A program made the position numbers and the translations under genes. Shown one piece after another: positions 17,786 to 27,652 of a DNA stretch of 64,000 bases. Source of the stretch: Pseudacidovorax intermedius (GTDB lineage: Bacteria > Pseudomonadota > Gammaproteobacteria > Burkholderiales > Burkholderiaceae_C); contig NZ_LDSL01000018.1 of NCBI RefSeq assembly GCF_001476815.1, forward strand, positions 1-64,000. The letters run 5' to 3'. The notes below the pieces were generated by a model. It did not search any database, was not told the DNA's origin, and saw only the letters and a program-made list of their open reading frames with translations. The first letter of the stretch is position 1. Every line of letters begins with the position of its first letter.

Positions 17786-19204
17786 CTAGTGCCGCCCGGC
17801 CACGTCCGGCTCTTCCAGCTGCGGCGAGCGCGCCTCCGGCGGCACCTGCCAGAAGATGAAGGCCGAGGCGATGGTCACCAGCCCCACGGTGACGAAGGTG
17901 GCCTGGAAGGCCGGCAGCGCATGCGCGCCGAAGGCATTGCTGAAGCCCGACAGCACGGCCCCCGCCATGGCCACGCCCATGCTCATCGCCAGCATCTGCA
18001 CCATCGAGAACAGGCTGTTGCCGCTGCTGGCGCTGGCGCCGTCCAGGTCCTTGAGCGTGAGCGTGTTCATGGCCGTGAACTGCAGCGAGTTGAAGGCGCC
18101 GAACAGCGCGAACTGCACCAGCCGCAGCCATACCGGCTCGCCCGGCGAGGCCAGCGCGAAGCTGATCATCAGCAGGCCGATGATGCAGGTGTTGCCCACC
18201 AGGATGCGGCGGTAGCCCCAGCGCAGGATCAGCTGCGCCGCGATGCGCTTCATGCCCATGCCGGCCAGCGCCGTGGGCAGCATCATCAGGCCGGCCTGCA
18301 TGGGCGAATAGTCCAGCGAGACCTGCAGCGACAGCGGAATCAGGAAGGGCATTGCCCCGCTGCCCAGGCGGCAGAACAGGTTGCCCAGCAGCCCCACCGA
18401 CAGCGTGCGCACCCGGAACAGGTGCGTGGAGAACAGCGGCGCCGGATGCCGCGCCGCATGCAGCCAGTAGGCCACGATGGCGGCGAAGCCGAAGATGGCC
18501 AGCACCAGCGCGCCGGCATGGCCCAGGCGCTCGCCGCCGCCCTCGATGGCCATCGACAGGCCCGCCATGCCGATGGCCAGCAGCACGTAGCCCAGCAGGT
18601 CGAAACGGCCGGGCGCATCGGCGCGCACGTCGGGCATGAAGCGCTGCGTGGCCAGCAGGCCGATCAGGCCCACCGGCAGGTTGATGAGGAACACCCAGTG
18701 CCAGGAGGCGTATTCCACCAGCCAGCCGCCCAGCGTCGGCCCCAGCAGCGGACCGATCAGTCCGGGGATGGCGACGAAGCTCATCGCCTGAAGGAACTGC
18801 GCGCGCGGAAAGGTGCGCAGCACCGACAGCCGACCCACCGGCAGCAGCAGCGCACCGCCCAGGCCCTGCAGGATGCGCGCAGCCACCAGCTCGTCCAGGT
18901 GCCGCGAGGCCGCGCAGGCCAGCGAGCCCAAGGTGAACAACCCGATCGCCAGCATGAACATGCGGCGGGTGCCGAAGCGGTCCGCCAGCCAGCCCGAGGC
19001 CGGGATCAGGATCGCCATGGTCAGCGAATAGGACACCACCACCGACTGCATGCGCAGCGGGCTCTCGCCCAGCGCCCGCGCCATCGACGGCAGCGCGGTG
19101 TTGATGATCGTGGCGTCCAGCGTCTGCATGAAGAAGCCGATGGCCACCAGCCACAGCAGCACCCGCTGGCGGGCATCGGTGGCGGCGGCCGAGGCGTCGG
19201 GCAT
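17786..19204 (-). CDS. MFS transporter, DHA2 (EmrB/QacA, MdtD-like) family
   Basis: A 472-residue drug:H+ antiporter-type permease with about 14 predicted helices. Visible family motifs are motif A (GWLADRFGTRR), motif C-like GLIGPLLGPTLGGWL, and the N-terminal LDATIINTALPSMARAL typical of the DHA2 group. ATG at 19204 is preferred; upstream in-frame TTG at 19243 would start inside the erpA terminator. No EmrA-type membrane-fusion partner is adjacent, which fits MdtD-like stand-alone exporters. The substrate is unknown. Confidence 0.88.
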   Translation of the reverse strand: MPDASAAATDARQRVLLWLVAIGFFMQTLDATIINTALPSMARALGESPLRMQSVVVSYSLTMAILIPASGWLADRFGTRRMFMLAIGLFTLGSLACAASRHLDELVAARILQGLGGALLLPVGRLSVLRTFPRAQFLQAMSFVAIPGLIGPLLGPTLGGWLVEYASWHWVFLINLPVGLIGLLATQRFMPDVRADAPGRFDLLGYVLLAIGMAGLSMAIEGGGERLGHAGALVLAIFGFAAIVAYWLHAARHPAPLFSTHLFRVRTLSVGLLGNLFCRLGSGAMPFLIPLSLQVSLDYSPMQAGLMMLPTALAGMGMKRIAAQLILRWGYRRILVGNTCIIGLLMISFALASPGEPVWLRLVQFALFGAFNSLQFTAMNTLTLKDLDGASASSGNSLFSMVQMLAMSMGVAMAGAVLSGFSNAFGAHALPAFQATFVTVGLVTIASAFIFWQVPPEARSPQLEEPDVAGRH

Positions 19205-19235
19205 GGGATCGGTCAAAGGCAGGCTCCGGAACAGG

Positions 19236-19265
19236 GAAAACAAAAAGCCGCCCGAAGGCGGCTTT
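19236..19265 (-). terminator. Rho-independent terminator after erpA
   Basis: On the minus strand, stem AAAGCCGCC/GGCGGCTTT with loop TTCG is followed by a T-rich run. It is 41 bases after the erpA stop and just upstream of the MFS start. Confidence 0.85.
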
Positions 19266-19306
19266 GGCAGTGCGACGCAGGCGTTGCTGTTCGCACGGTG
19301 CGGGGA

Positions 19307-19681
19307 TCAGGTCGAGAAGCTAGAACCGCAACCGCAGGTGGTGGTGGCGTTGGGGTTCTTGATCACGAACTGGGCGCCCTGCAGATCTTCCTTGTAGTCG
19401 ATCTCGGCGCCGACCAGGTACTGGTAGCTCATGGCATCGATCAGCAGGGACACGCCGTTCTTGGTCATGGTCGTGTCGTCCTCGTTGGTCACCTCGTCGA
19501 AGGTGAAGCCGTACTGGAAGCCGGAGCAGCCACCGCCCTGCACGAAGACGCGCAGCTTCAGGTCGGGATTGCCTTCCTCGGCGATCAGGTCGGCCACCTT
19601 GGCGGCAGCGGAATCGGTGAACACGATCGGCTCGGGCATCGCCTGCACGGCGGGCGCGGTGGTTTCGGCAACTGCGGTCAT
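19307..19681 (-). CDS. erpA: Iron-sulfur cluster insertion protein ErpA
   Basis: A 124-residue A-type Fe-S carrier that delivers clusters to apoproteins. The three conserved cysteines are in [11 protein letters not shown] and the C-terminal CGCGSSF. The first 18 residues are a variable extension rich in Ala and Thr. It lies downstream of rplM-rpsI but is separated from rpsI by a strong terminator, so it probably has its own promoter. Confidence 0.95.
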   Translation of the reverse strand: MTAVAETTAPAVQAMPEPIVFTDSAAAKVADLIAEEGNPDLKLRVFVQGGGCSGFQYGFTFDEVTNEDDTTMTKNGVSLLIDAMSYQYLVGAEIDYKEDLQGAQFVIKNPNATTTCGCGSSFST

Positions 19682-19740
19682 GGGAAATCTCCGTGAGAGC
19701 CGGCCGGGCAGGCACAGCCAAGGGAAGGATGCTAACGCAG

Positions 19741-19778
19741 GCAAAGAAAAACCGCCCCGAGGGCGGTTTTTCTTTTGC
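19741..19778 (-). terminator. Bidirectional-looking terminator after rpsI
   Basis: A long perfect stem, AAAGAAAAACCGCCC/GGGCGGTTTTTCTTT, with a three-base loop CGA. A-rich and T-rich arms allow termination in either direction. The gene it serves is rpsI on the minus strand, about 130 bases upstream. Confidence 0.9.
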
Positions 19779-19907
19779 GGCACCAGCCAGCGCCCGAAGC
19801 GCTGAGACTGGCGTCGCGAGGGCCTGCAGGGCAAGGCGCGAACCGGAGCCGGACTGGCGTCCGGCGAGGATTCGCAACGCGGCCATGCAGGGCCGCAGCA
19901 GCCAGGC

Positions 19908-20300
19908 TCAGCGCTTCGAGAACTGCTTGCGGCGGCGTGCGGAGTGCAGACCGACCTTCTTACGCTCGACTTCACGCGCATCGCGGGTGACGAAGCCAGC
20001 CTGGCTCAGCACCGGCTTCAGCGTCGCGTCGTAGTCGATCAGCGCACGGGTGATGCCGTGGCGGGTGGCGCCGGCCTGGCCGGATTCGCCGCCGCCGTGC
20101 ACGTTGACCTGCACGTCGAAGGTTTCCAGGTTCTCGGTCAGCGCGAGCGGTTGCTTCGCGATCATGATCGAGGTCTGGCGGCCGAAGAACTGCTCGATCG
20201 GCTTGCCATTCACCGTGATCTTGCCGCTGCCCTTCTTGAGGAACACGCGGGCGACGCTGGACTTGCGACGGCCGGTGCCGTTGTTCCAATCACCAATCAT
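19908..20300 (-). CDS. rpsI: 30S ribosomal protein S9
   Basis: A 130-residue small-subunit protein whose C-terminal tail reaches the P-site tRNA. N-terminal [12 protein letters not shown], central [15 protein letters not shown] and terminal [10 protein letters not shown] are the family signatures. It lies 11 bases after rplM in the usual operon. Confidence 0.98.
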   Translation of the reverse strand: MIGDWNNGTGRRKSSVARVFLKKGSGKITVNGKPIEQFFGRQTSIMIAKQPLALTENLETFDVQVNVHGGGESGQAGATRHGITRALIDYDATLKPVLSQAGFVTRDAREVERKKVGLHSARRRKQFSKR

Positions 20301-20311
20301 CTCGGGACTCC

Positions 20312-20740
20312 TCAGATTTCCAGCGGCTGCGGTTGCTGGGCGCTGTGCGGATGCTCAGCGCCGCCGTAGACCTTCAGCTTCTTGATCATGGCGTAGCCCA
20401 GAGGACCCTTGGGCAGCATGCCCTTGACGGCCTTCTCGAGCGCGCGGCCGGGGTGCTTGGCCTGCATGTCGCGGAAGTTGGTGGCGGTGATGCCACCCGG
20501 GAAGCCGGAGTGACGGTAGTAGACCTTGTCGATGCTCTTGGTGCCGGTGACCTTGAGCTTGGACGCGTTGACGATGACGATGAAGTCACCGGTGTCGACG
20601 TGAGGCGTGTAGATGGCTTTGTGCTTGCCGCGCAGACGGAGGGCCACTTCGCTGGCGACCCGTCCGAGAACCTTATCGGTTGCGTCAATCACAAACCACT
20701 CGTGCTTCACGTCAGCGGGCTTGGCGCTGAACGTAGACAT
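20312..20740 (-). CDS. rplM: 50S ribosomal protein L13
   Basis: A 142-residue large-subunit protein that binds 23S rRNA early in assembly. Recognisable segments are [32 protein letters not shown] and [19 protein letters not shown]. It has a strong ribosome-binding site (AAGGAAATCTC before ATG). First gene of the rplM-rpsI operon. Confidence 0.98.
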   Translation of the reverse strand: MSTFSAKPADVKHEWFVIDATDKVLGRVASEVALRLRGKHKAIYTPHVDTGDFIVIVNASKLKVTGTKSIDKVYYRHSGFPGGITATNFRDMQAKHPGRALEKAVKGMLPKGPLGYAMIKKLKVYGGAEHPHSAQQPQPLEI

Positions 20741-20883
20741 GAGATTTCCTTGGAAAGGAGGTTTGGAAGGAGCCCTTTTCCACGGTCGGTCCTTCTCTGG
20801 AGGAAGGCTCTTAGGTGGTGAACGCGGGCAGGCCGCGCTTCGCCGCGGGGCTCTGGGAATTCGCTGCGAAGCCTTCCATTATA
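20741..20883 (-). promoter_or_regulatory. rplM-rpsI promoter (-10 TATAAT) and structured leader
   Basis: On the minus strand a perfect TATAAT lies at 20878-20883, with a poor -35 at 17 bases (GGCGCC). Transcription would start near 20871, giving a leader of about 130 bases. The leader contains small hairpins: CCTTC..GAAGG (within CCTTCCTCCAGAGAAGG) and AAGG-GCT-CCTT. Autoregulatory leaders are known upstream of many r-protein operons; whether this is one is inference. Confidence 0.45.
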
Positions 20884-20937
20884 GGCACGGATGCCGCACC
20901 GGCGCCAGATGCGCCCGTCGGCGGTTAGCATTGGCCC

Positions 20938-21837
20938 ATGTTCAGCTACCGCCACGCCTTTCATGCCGGCAACCATGCCGACGTGCTCAAACACACGGTG
21001 CTGATCGCCGTCCTCGACCACCTGCTGGAAAAGGACACGGCCCTGACCGTGGTCGACACCCATGCCGGCGCGGGACTGTACCGGCTGGACGGCGACTATG
21101 CCGGCACCAGCGGCGAGGCCGCCGAGGGCGTGCTGCGCCTGGCGGAGGCCGCCGCCACCGCCAAGGAGCCGCTGCCCGACGCCCTGGCCCGCTACCTGGC
21201 GCTGGTGCGCGAATTCAACCGCGGCGAGGCGCTGCGCGTGTACCCCGGCTCGCCCTTCGTCGCCCAGCACCTGCTGCGCGAGCAGGATCGGCTCAAGCTC
21301 TACGAACTGCATCCCACCGATGCCAAGACCCTGGACGGCAATGTGGCCCAGCTCGACGCCGGGCGGCGCATCGCCGTGCTGCGCGAGGACGGCTTCGGCA
21401 GCGCGACCAAGTTCCTGCCGCCGCCCTCGCGCCGCGCCCTGGTGCTGACGGACCCGAGCTACGAGATCAAGACCGACTACGCCCGCACCGCCGCCTACGT
21501 GGGCGACGCGCTCAAGCGCTTCGCCACGGGCGTGTACGCGGTGTGGTACCCGATCATTCCGCGGCCCGAAGCGCACGAGCTGCCGCGCCGGCTCAAGACG
21601 CTGGCGACCAAGGCCGGCAAGCCCTGGCTGAGCGCCTCGCTGACGGTGAAGTCCAGCCGCATGGCGACGGCCCTGCCGGGCGAGACGGTGCGCCGCCCAG
21701 GGCTGCCGGCCAGCGGCATGTTCCTGATCAATCCGCCCCACACGCTGGCGGCGCGCCTGCGGCCCTCGCTGGCCCGCATGGCGCAGATGCTGGCGCAGGA
21801 CGCCAACGCGGCCTTCACGCTCGAGCACGGCGGCTGA
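20938..21837 (+). CDS. rlmJ: 23S rRNA (adenine-2030-N6)-methyltransferase RlmJ
   Basis: A 299-residue SAM-dependent methyltransferase modifying A2030 of 23S rRNA. N-terminal MFSYRHAFHAGNHADVLKH and VVDTHAGAGLY are diagnostic. The catalytic motif IV reads DPSYE where E. coli has DPPY; the second Pro is Ser, which may be a lineage variant. The length is slightly above the E. coli enzyme. Convergent with rlpA. Confidence 0.93.
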   Translation: MFSYRHAFHAGNHADVLKHTVLIAVLDHLLEKDTALTVVDTHAGAGLYRLDGDYAGTSGEAAEGVLRLAEAAATAKEPLPDALARYLALVREFNRGEALRVYPGSPFVAQHLLREQDRLKLYELHPTDAKTLDGNVAQLDAGRRIAVLREDGFGSATKFLPPPSRRALVLTDPSYEIKTDYARTAAYVGDALKRFATGVYAVWYPIIPRPEAHELPRRLKTLATKAGKPWLSASLTVKSSRMATALPGETVRRPGLPASGMFLINPPHTLAARLRPSLARMAQMLAQDANAAFTLEHGG

Positions 21838-21891
21838 GCGTCGCTGCGCCCTGCGCTGCCTCGGCCGGGCCGATGGCCGGCTGCGGGCCCG

Positions 21892-22611
21892 TCAGCGACG
21901 CCGCACCGGCGCCTTGCCGCGCGCGGGCGCACGCCGCACCGGCTGGCGCACCACCGGCGCCACGTTGATCGGCACCAGGCCGCCTTCCACGCGCTGGCCG
22001 TCGCACAGGCCGCCCTCGTCACCGATCACCGTCAGCGACACCTGCTTGAAGCCCAGGCTGGTGAGCTGGATGCGCTCGGCCGCGGCCTGGCTCAGGTCGA
22101 TGATGCGGCCCGGCGTGAAGGGCCCGCGGTCGTTGATGTGGACCAGCACCTCGCGGCCATTGACCAGGCTGCGCACGCAGACCTTGGTGCCGAAGGGCAG
22201 TGTCTTGTGGGCGGCCGTCAGGCTCGTCATGTCGAACATCTCGCCGCTGGCGGTGCGGCGGCGGTGGAACTGGATGCCGTACCAGGAGCCGCCGCCGCGC
22301 TCGAATTCCTCGCCGGGCAATTCGGTCGCGTCGGGGGCATCGCCGGGCTCGGGAAAGATCTGCACCACGCGCGAGGTCGGCGCATCCGCGGGCAGGGGCG
22401 CCTGGCGCTGGAGCGGCAGCAGGCTGCGAGCCGGCGGCTTGCCGGCCGCGGCGGGTGCCGCGGCAGGAGCGCTGGGCACCGCCGCAGCCGCCGGGGGCGA
22501 CGCGCCCGCCGCGGCCGGCTCGCCGGGCGCCGGCGGCAACGGTGCGCAGGCCACCGTCAGCAGCGTGGCCAGCCCGGCGCAGACGGCGCGCGCCGTCGCC
22601 GCCACGCTCAT
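21892..22611 (-). CDS. rlpA: RlpA-family septal ring lytic transglycosylase / lipoprotein
   Basis: A 239-residue probable outer-membrane lipoprotein. The signal peptide carries a lipobox at TVAC (about Cys21). A Pro/Ala-rich linker spans about 25-110, then the RlpA double-psi beta-barrel (about 110-205) with GGSWYGIQFHRRRTASGE, NGREVLVHINDRGPF and GRIIDLSQAAAE. The Asp in NDRGPF fits an active transglycosylase on denuded glycans. There is no SPOR domain at the C-terminus; the tail is Arg/Pro-rich. ATGA overlap with metF suggests co-transcription. Confidence 0.88.
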   Translation of the reverse strand: MSVAATARAVCAGLATLLTVACAPLPPAPGEPAAAGASPPAAAAVPSAPAAAPAAAGKPPARSLLPLQRQAPLPADAPTSRVVQIFPEPGDAPDATELPGEEFERGGGSWYGIQFHRRRTASGEMFDMTSLTAAHKTLPFGTKVCVRSLVNGREVLVHINDRGPFTPGRIIDLSQAAAERIQLTSLGFKQVSLTVIGDEGGLCDGQRVEGGLVPINVAPVVRQPVRRAPARGKAPVRRR

Positions 22612-23441
22612 GCGGCGCCGCCCAGCCGGTCCAGCAGCGCCAGCGTGGGCGCGGCCTGGTTCATCGTGTAGAAGTGCAGCGCCGGGGCGCCGCCGACCAC
22701 CAGCCGCTCGCACAGGGCACCGACCACGTCCAGGCCGAAGGCCTTGATCGAGGCGGTGTCGTCGCCGAAGGACTGCAGCCGCAGCCGCACCCAGCGCGGG
22801 ATCTCGGCGCCGCAGGCGTCGGAGAAGCGCATCAGCTGCGTGGAGCTGGTGATGGGCATGATGCCGGGCACGATGGGCACTTCGGCACCCGCGCGGCGCG
22901 CCTCGTCCACGAAGCGGAAGTAGGCCTCGGGCGTGAAGAAGTACTGCGTGATGGCCGAATCGGCGCCGGCACGCACCTTGGTGACGAAGGCCTGCAGGTC
23001 GGCCTGCGGCGAGCGGGCCTGCGGATGCACCTCGGGATAGCAGGCCACCTCCAGGTGGAAGTCGCGGCCGGTCTCGGCGCGGATGAAGGCCACCAGGTCG
23101 CTCGCGTACTGGAACTCGCCGCCGATGCCGTAGCCGCTGGGCAGGTCGCCGCGCAGCGCCACCAGGCGGCGCACGCCCATGGCCTTGAGCTGCTGCAGCT
23201 GCTCGCGCACCGTGTCGCGGGTGGCGCCGATGCAGCTGAAGTGCGAGGCGGCGTCGTTGCCCTCTTCCAGGATCTCGAGCACGGTGGCGAAGGTGCCGGC
23301 CTGCGTGGAGCCGCCGGCGCCGTAGGTCACCGAGCAGAACTGCGGCGCGCGTTCGCGCAGTTGCGCGCGCACCGCACGCAGCTTGACCGCGCCCTCGGGC
23401 GTCTTCGGCGGGAAGAACTCGAAACTGATCGGAAGACGCAT
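22608..23441 (-). CDS. metF: 5,10-methylenetetrahydrofolate reductase
   Basis: A 277-residue flavoenzyme reducing 5,10-methylene-THF to 5-methyl-THF for methionine synthesis. Motifs include ISFEFFPPKTPEG, FCSVTYGAGGST and ALRGDLP. ATG 23441 is preceded by AAGGGATTT. It sits in a methyl-cycle group with ahcY (24362-25795), which recycles SAH; tlyA lies between them. This association of ahcY and metF is common in betaproteobacteria. Confidence 0.96.
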   Translation of the reverse strand: MRLPISFEFFPPKTPEGAVKLRAVRAQLRERAPQFCSVTYGAGGSTQAGTFATVLEILEEGNDAASHFSCIGATRDTVREQLQQLKAMGVRRLVALRGDLPSGYGIGGEFQYASDLVAFIRAETGRDFHLEVACYPEVHPQARSPQADLQAFVTKVRAGADSAITQYFFTPEAYFRFVDEARRAGAEVPIVPGIMPITSSTQLMRFSDACGAEIPRWVRLRLQSFGDDTASIKAFGLDVVGALCERLVVGGAPALHFYTMNQAAPTLALLDRLGGAA

Positions 23442-23470
23442 CGGAAATCCCTTTCTTCTTTCTTGTGGCT

Positions 23471-24244
23471 CTATGGCTCGTCCACGGCCGCGGGCCGCGC
23501 CGCGTGGATGAAGAACTCGCGGTTGCCGTCGCCGCCCGCGATGGGGCTGTCCAGCCACTGCAGCAGCACCAGCCCCGCATCGGCGCAGCCCTGCCGCAGC
23601 CGGGCCTCGACCTCGGCATACAGCGCCGCATCGCGCACGATGCCGCCCTTGCCGATCTGCGCCGGCTGCAGTTCGAACTGCGGCTTGGCCAGCATCAGCA
23701 GCCGGCCCGCGGGCGCCATCAGCGGCAAGAGTGCCGGCAGCACCAGCGTGAGCGAGATGAAGGACAGGTCGCCCACCACGAGGTCGAAACCGGCACCGCC
23801 CACCGGCGCGAACTGCGCCGGCAGCAGATGGCGGGCATTGACCTTCTCGAGCGCGCGCACGCGCGCGTCGCCGCGCAGCCGCTCGTGCAACTGGCCGTGG
23901 CCCACGTCCACGCCCACCACGGCGGCGGCGCCGCGCTGCAGCAGGCAGTCGGTGAAGCCACCGGTGGACTGGCCGACGTCCAGGCAGCGCAGGCCGGCGA
24001 CCGCGATGCCCGCCGCGTCCAGCGCGCCTTCGAGCTTGAGCCCGCCGCGCGAGACGTAGCGGGCCTCGGCCGCATCGGCCAGGTCGAGCTCGGCGATGGA
24101 CGGCACGTCGTCGCCGTTCTTCGCCACGGCGCGCCAGGGCAGCGCCGCATGCAGGCGCCAGCGCAGGCCGCCCGCGATCAGGCGCGCGGCCTGCGAGCGG
24201 GAGGCGGCCAGGCCGCGGTCGACGAGCAACTGGTCAGCGCGCAT
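23471..24244 (-). CDS. tlyA: TlyA-family rRNA (cytidine-2'-O)-methyltransferase / hemolysin A family
   Basis: A 257-residue protein with an N-terminal S4 RNA-binding domain (MRADQLLVDRGLAASRSQA) and an FtsJ-like Rossmann methyltransferase domain (CLDVGQSTGGFTDCLLQRG, DLVVGDLSFISL, KPQFE). Family members methylate 2'-OH groups of rRNA; the hemolysin name is historical. It is placed between ahcY and metF on the same strand, so its SAM use fits the context. Confidence 0.9.
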   Translation of the reverse strand: MRADQLLVDRGLAASRSQAARLIAGGLRWRLHAALPWRAVAKNGDDVPSIAELDLADAAEARYVSRGGLKLEGALDAAGIAVAGLRCLDVGQSTGGFTDCLLQRGAAAVVGVDVGHGQLHERLRGDARVRALEKVNARHLLPAQFAPVGGAGFDLVVGDLSFISLTLVLPALLPLMAPAGRLLMLAKPQFELQPAQIGKGGIVRDAALYAEVEARLRQGCADAGLVLLQWLDSPIAGGDGNREFFIHAARPAAVDEP

Positions 24245-24361
24245 GGATGCAGCGACGCGGCGGCCCGTGCGGACGGGCGCCGCCCCTCACCGGCCGCAGC
24301 GGCCGGCCCGCGCACCGCCCGGTGTGGACGGTGCCGGCGGCCGCCACGGCCCGGTGCGGGA

Positions 24362-25795
<1,434 letters not shown>

Positions 25796-25869
25796 GCAAT
25801 GCTCCAGAACACGGGTTTCAGGGTTTCCGCTGCGCGTGGGGAGGGAGAAAAAGCACTCACCACGGCGCG

Positions 25870-25945
25870 ATGCGGGTGAGCGTGGTTGCGTGTGAATTCC
25901 GAGCCTCACGCCTGACGGCGCTGCAACGCTCCTCGGTTGGCCGGG
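25870..25945 (-). promoter_or_regulatory. SAH riboswitch upstream of ahcY
   Basis: The minus strand starts CCGAGGAGCGTTGCAG, followed by GCGCC-GTCA-GGCGT, then GGCTCGG, then GCAACCACGCTC. The predicted pairings of the SAH riboswitch are all met: P1 by GAGCGT with ACGCTC extended by GTTGC with GCAAC, a short P2 hairpin GCGCC/GGCGT, and a pseudoknot CCGAG with CTCGG. This class binds S-adenosylhomocysteine and turns expression on. The aptamer is about 75 bases upstream of ahcY and begins at the likely transcription start. Confidence 0.9.
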
Positions 25946-25949
25946 GATT

Positions 25950-27626
25950 CTACAAAAGCGCGGCGAAGGGTGCGGCGGCCATGTCCTCCGCGGACCAGGC
26001 GAGCACCTCGATGGGCGCGCGCCGGCCGCGCACCTCGATGCGCTGCAACTTTGCCGCCCCCGGCGCCAGGCCCGCCTGCTCGGCGGCGAAGCGCGAGGCC
26101 ACCAGCGCAGCACCGGCCGTCTTGGTCTGCTCCTGCAGCCGGCTGGCGGTGTTCACCACCTCGCCCACGGCGGTGAAGCTCTGCACGTCCAGATGGCCCA
26201 CTTCGCCGAGCGCGGCCGAGCCGGCATGCAGGCCCATGCCGAAGTCCAGCGGCTGGCCGAATTCGCGCTCGAAACGGTCGCGCCATTCGCGCATGCGCAG
26301 GCTCACCAGGGCGGCGGCCCGGAAGGCGCGGCGGCAGGCCAGGTCCAGCCCCTCGTCCAGCCCGAAGATGGCCATCACGCTGTCGCCGATGAACTGGTTG
26401 GGCACGCCGCCGGCCTCGCGCACCGCCTCGCCGACCAGCGCGAAATAGCGGTCGAGCACGTAGACCAGGTCGAAGGGCCACTGGCGCTCCGCCAGCCCGG
26501 ACCAGCGGCGCAGGTCGACGAAGAGCACGGCCACCTCGCGCTCGCCGCCCAGGCGCGGGCGCTGCGCGTCGGCCGCGGCGGTGCGGCCCAGGAGCGGCCG
26601 CACCGACAGGTCGCCGGTCGGCCGCAGCTGGCACGCCAGCCGCACGCCGGGGCCGGCGTGCACGCGCGCCAGCGTGCGTGCCTCGTCGGGATTCGGCGCG
26701 GGGCAGTGGGCGTCGGGGCCGCTCACCTGCACCCGGCAGGTGGAGCAGCGGGCCCGGCCGCCGCACAGGGACAGGTGCGCGATGCCATGGGCCCGGCTCG
26801 CCTCCAGCACGCTCCAGCCCACCGGCACCTGCACCTGCCGGTCGGGATAGCGCAGCGTCAGCACGCGTCCGCCAGCCAGGCGCAGCCAGCGACTGCGGAT
26901 CAGCCGGGCCACCAGCACGCCGGCCAGCGCCGCCAGGAATAGCGCCTCGCCCCCATCCGCCAGCATGGACAGCCGCGCGCTGCCCGCCGCGTCGGGCCCG
27001 TTCACCGGCTGCGGCGCGACCTGCCATTCGCGGCCCATGGCGACGAAGCCCAGGGCCGCCAGCACTGGCAGCAGCACGGCGGCCACCAGCAGCAGCGGCT
27101 GGGCTCGGCGCCAGCGCGGGGCGGCCCGCAACGCGAAATGCAGGCCCATGCAGCCGTGCGCCCAGGCCACCGCCATGGCAAGCACCTGGAACCAGCCGCC
27201 GGCCGAATCCCACAGTCCGGCCACCACGCGGGCATAGCTGCCGTCCAGCCCCAGCAGTGTGTAGCCGCCGCGCATGGCCGCCAGGTGCGAGGCCAGCAGC
27301 AGCGGCAAGGCGAAACCCAGCACGATGCGCAGGCCCTGCAGCGGCGGCATGCGCAGGCTGCGCCGCTCCCACAGCGCCACGAAGGCCAGCAGCATGTGCA
27401 CGCAGGCAGCGCCATAGAGCAGCAGCGTGCCGGGCCAGGCATGCCAGAACGCCCGCAACGGCGCCAGCACCTGCTGCGCCAGATGCATGGACACCAGGCC
27501 GAGCGCATGGTTGGCGAGGTGCAGCGTGACGTAGGCCATGAGCACCAGCCCGCTGGCCCAGCGCAGGTCGCGCCGCGAGCGCAAGTCGAAGGCCGGCGGC
27601 GCGGCCGGAGCGGGAGGCGGGGTCAT
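25950..27626 (-). CDS. cyaC: Membrane-anchored heme/[2Fe-2S] class III nucleotide cyclase, CyaC-like
   Basis: A 558-residue three-part protein. Residues 20-245 form about six membrane helices with histidines at 36, 40, 77, 114, 157 and 163, resembling the diheme-b anchor of succinate:quinone oxidoreductases. Residues 250-345 are a [2Fe-2S] ferredoxin domain with Cys288, 294, 297 and 332. Residues 360-545 are a class III cyclase with metal Asp371 and Asp415 and NxxxR (Asn492, Arg496). This matches Sinorhizobium meliloti CyaC, a quinone-responsive adenylate cyclase. The usual purine-contact Lys and Asp appear as Gln411 and Glu489, so the product nucleotide is not certain. It is divergent from a Crp/Fnr gene 26 bases away. 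Confidence 0.88.
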   Translation of the reverse strand: MTPPPAPAAPPAFDLRSRRDLRWASGLVLMAYVTLHLANHALGLVSMHLAQQVLAPLRAFWHAWPGTLLLYGAACVHMLLAFVALWERRSLRMPPLQGLRIVLGFALPLLLASHLAAMRGGYTLLGLDGSYARVVAGLWDSAGGWFQVLAMAVAWAHGCMGLHFALRAAPRWRRAQPLLLVAAVLLPVLAALGFVAMGREWQVAPQPVNGPDAAGSARLSMLADGGEALFLAALAGVLVARLIRSRWLRLAGGRVLTLRYPDRQVQVPVGWSVLEASRAHGIAHLSLCGGRARCSTCRVQVSGPDAHCPAPNPDEARTLARVHAGPGVRLACQLRPTGDLSVRPLLGRTAAADAQRPRLGGEREVAVLFVDLRRWSGLAERQWPFDLVYVLDRYFALVGEAVREAGGVPNQFIGDSVMAIFGLDEGLDLACRRAFRAAALVSLRMREWRDRFEREFGQPLDFGMGLHAGSAALGEVGHLDVQSFTAVGEVVNTASRLQEQTKTAGAALVASRFAAEQAGLAPGAAKLQRIEVRGRRAPIEVLAWSAEDMAAAPFAALL

Positions 27627-27652
27627 GGGCGGCTGAGCATAATCGGCCGCCC

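Noticed and set aside
19205-19243. TTG start for the MFS transporter at 19243
   Set aside because: It falls within the T-rich end of the erpA terminator; ATG 19204 gives a normal DHA2 N-terminus.
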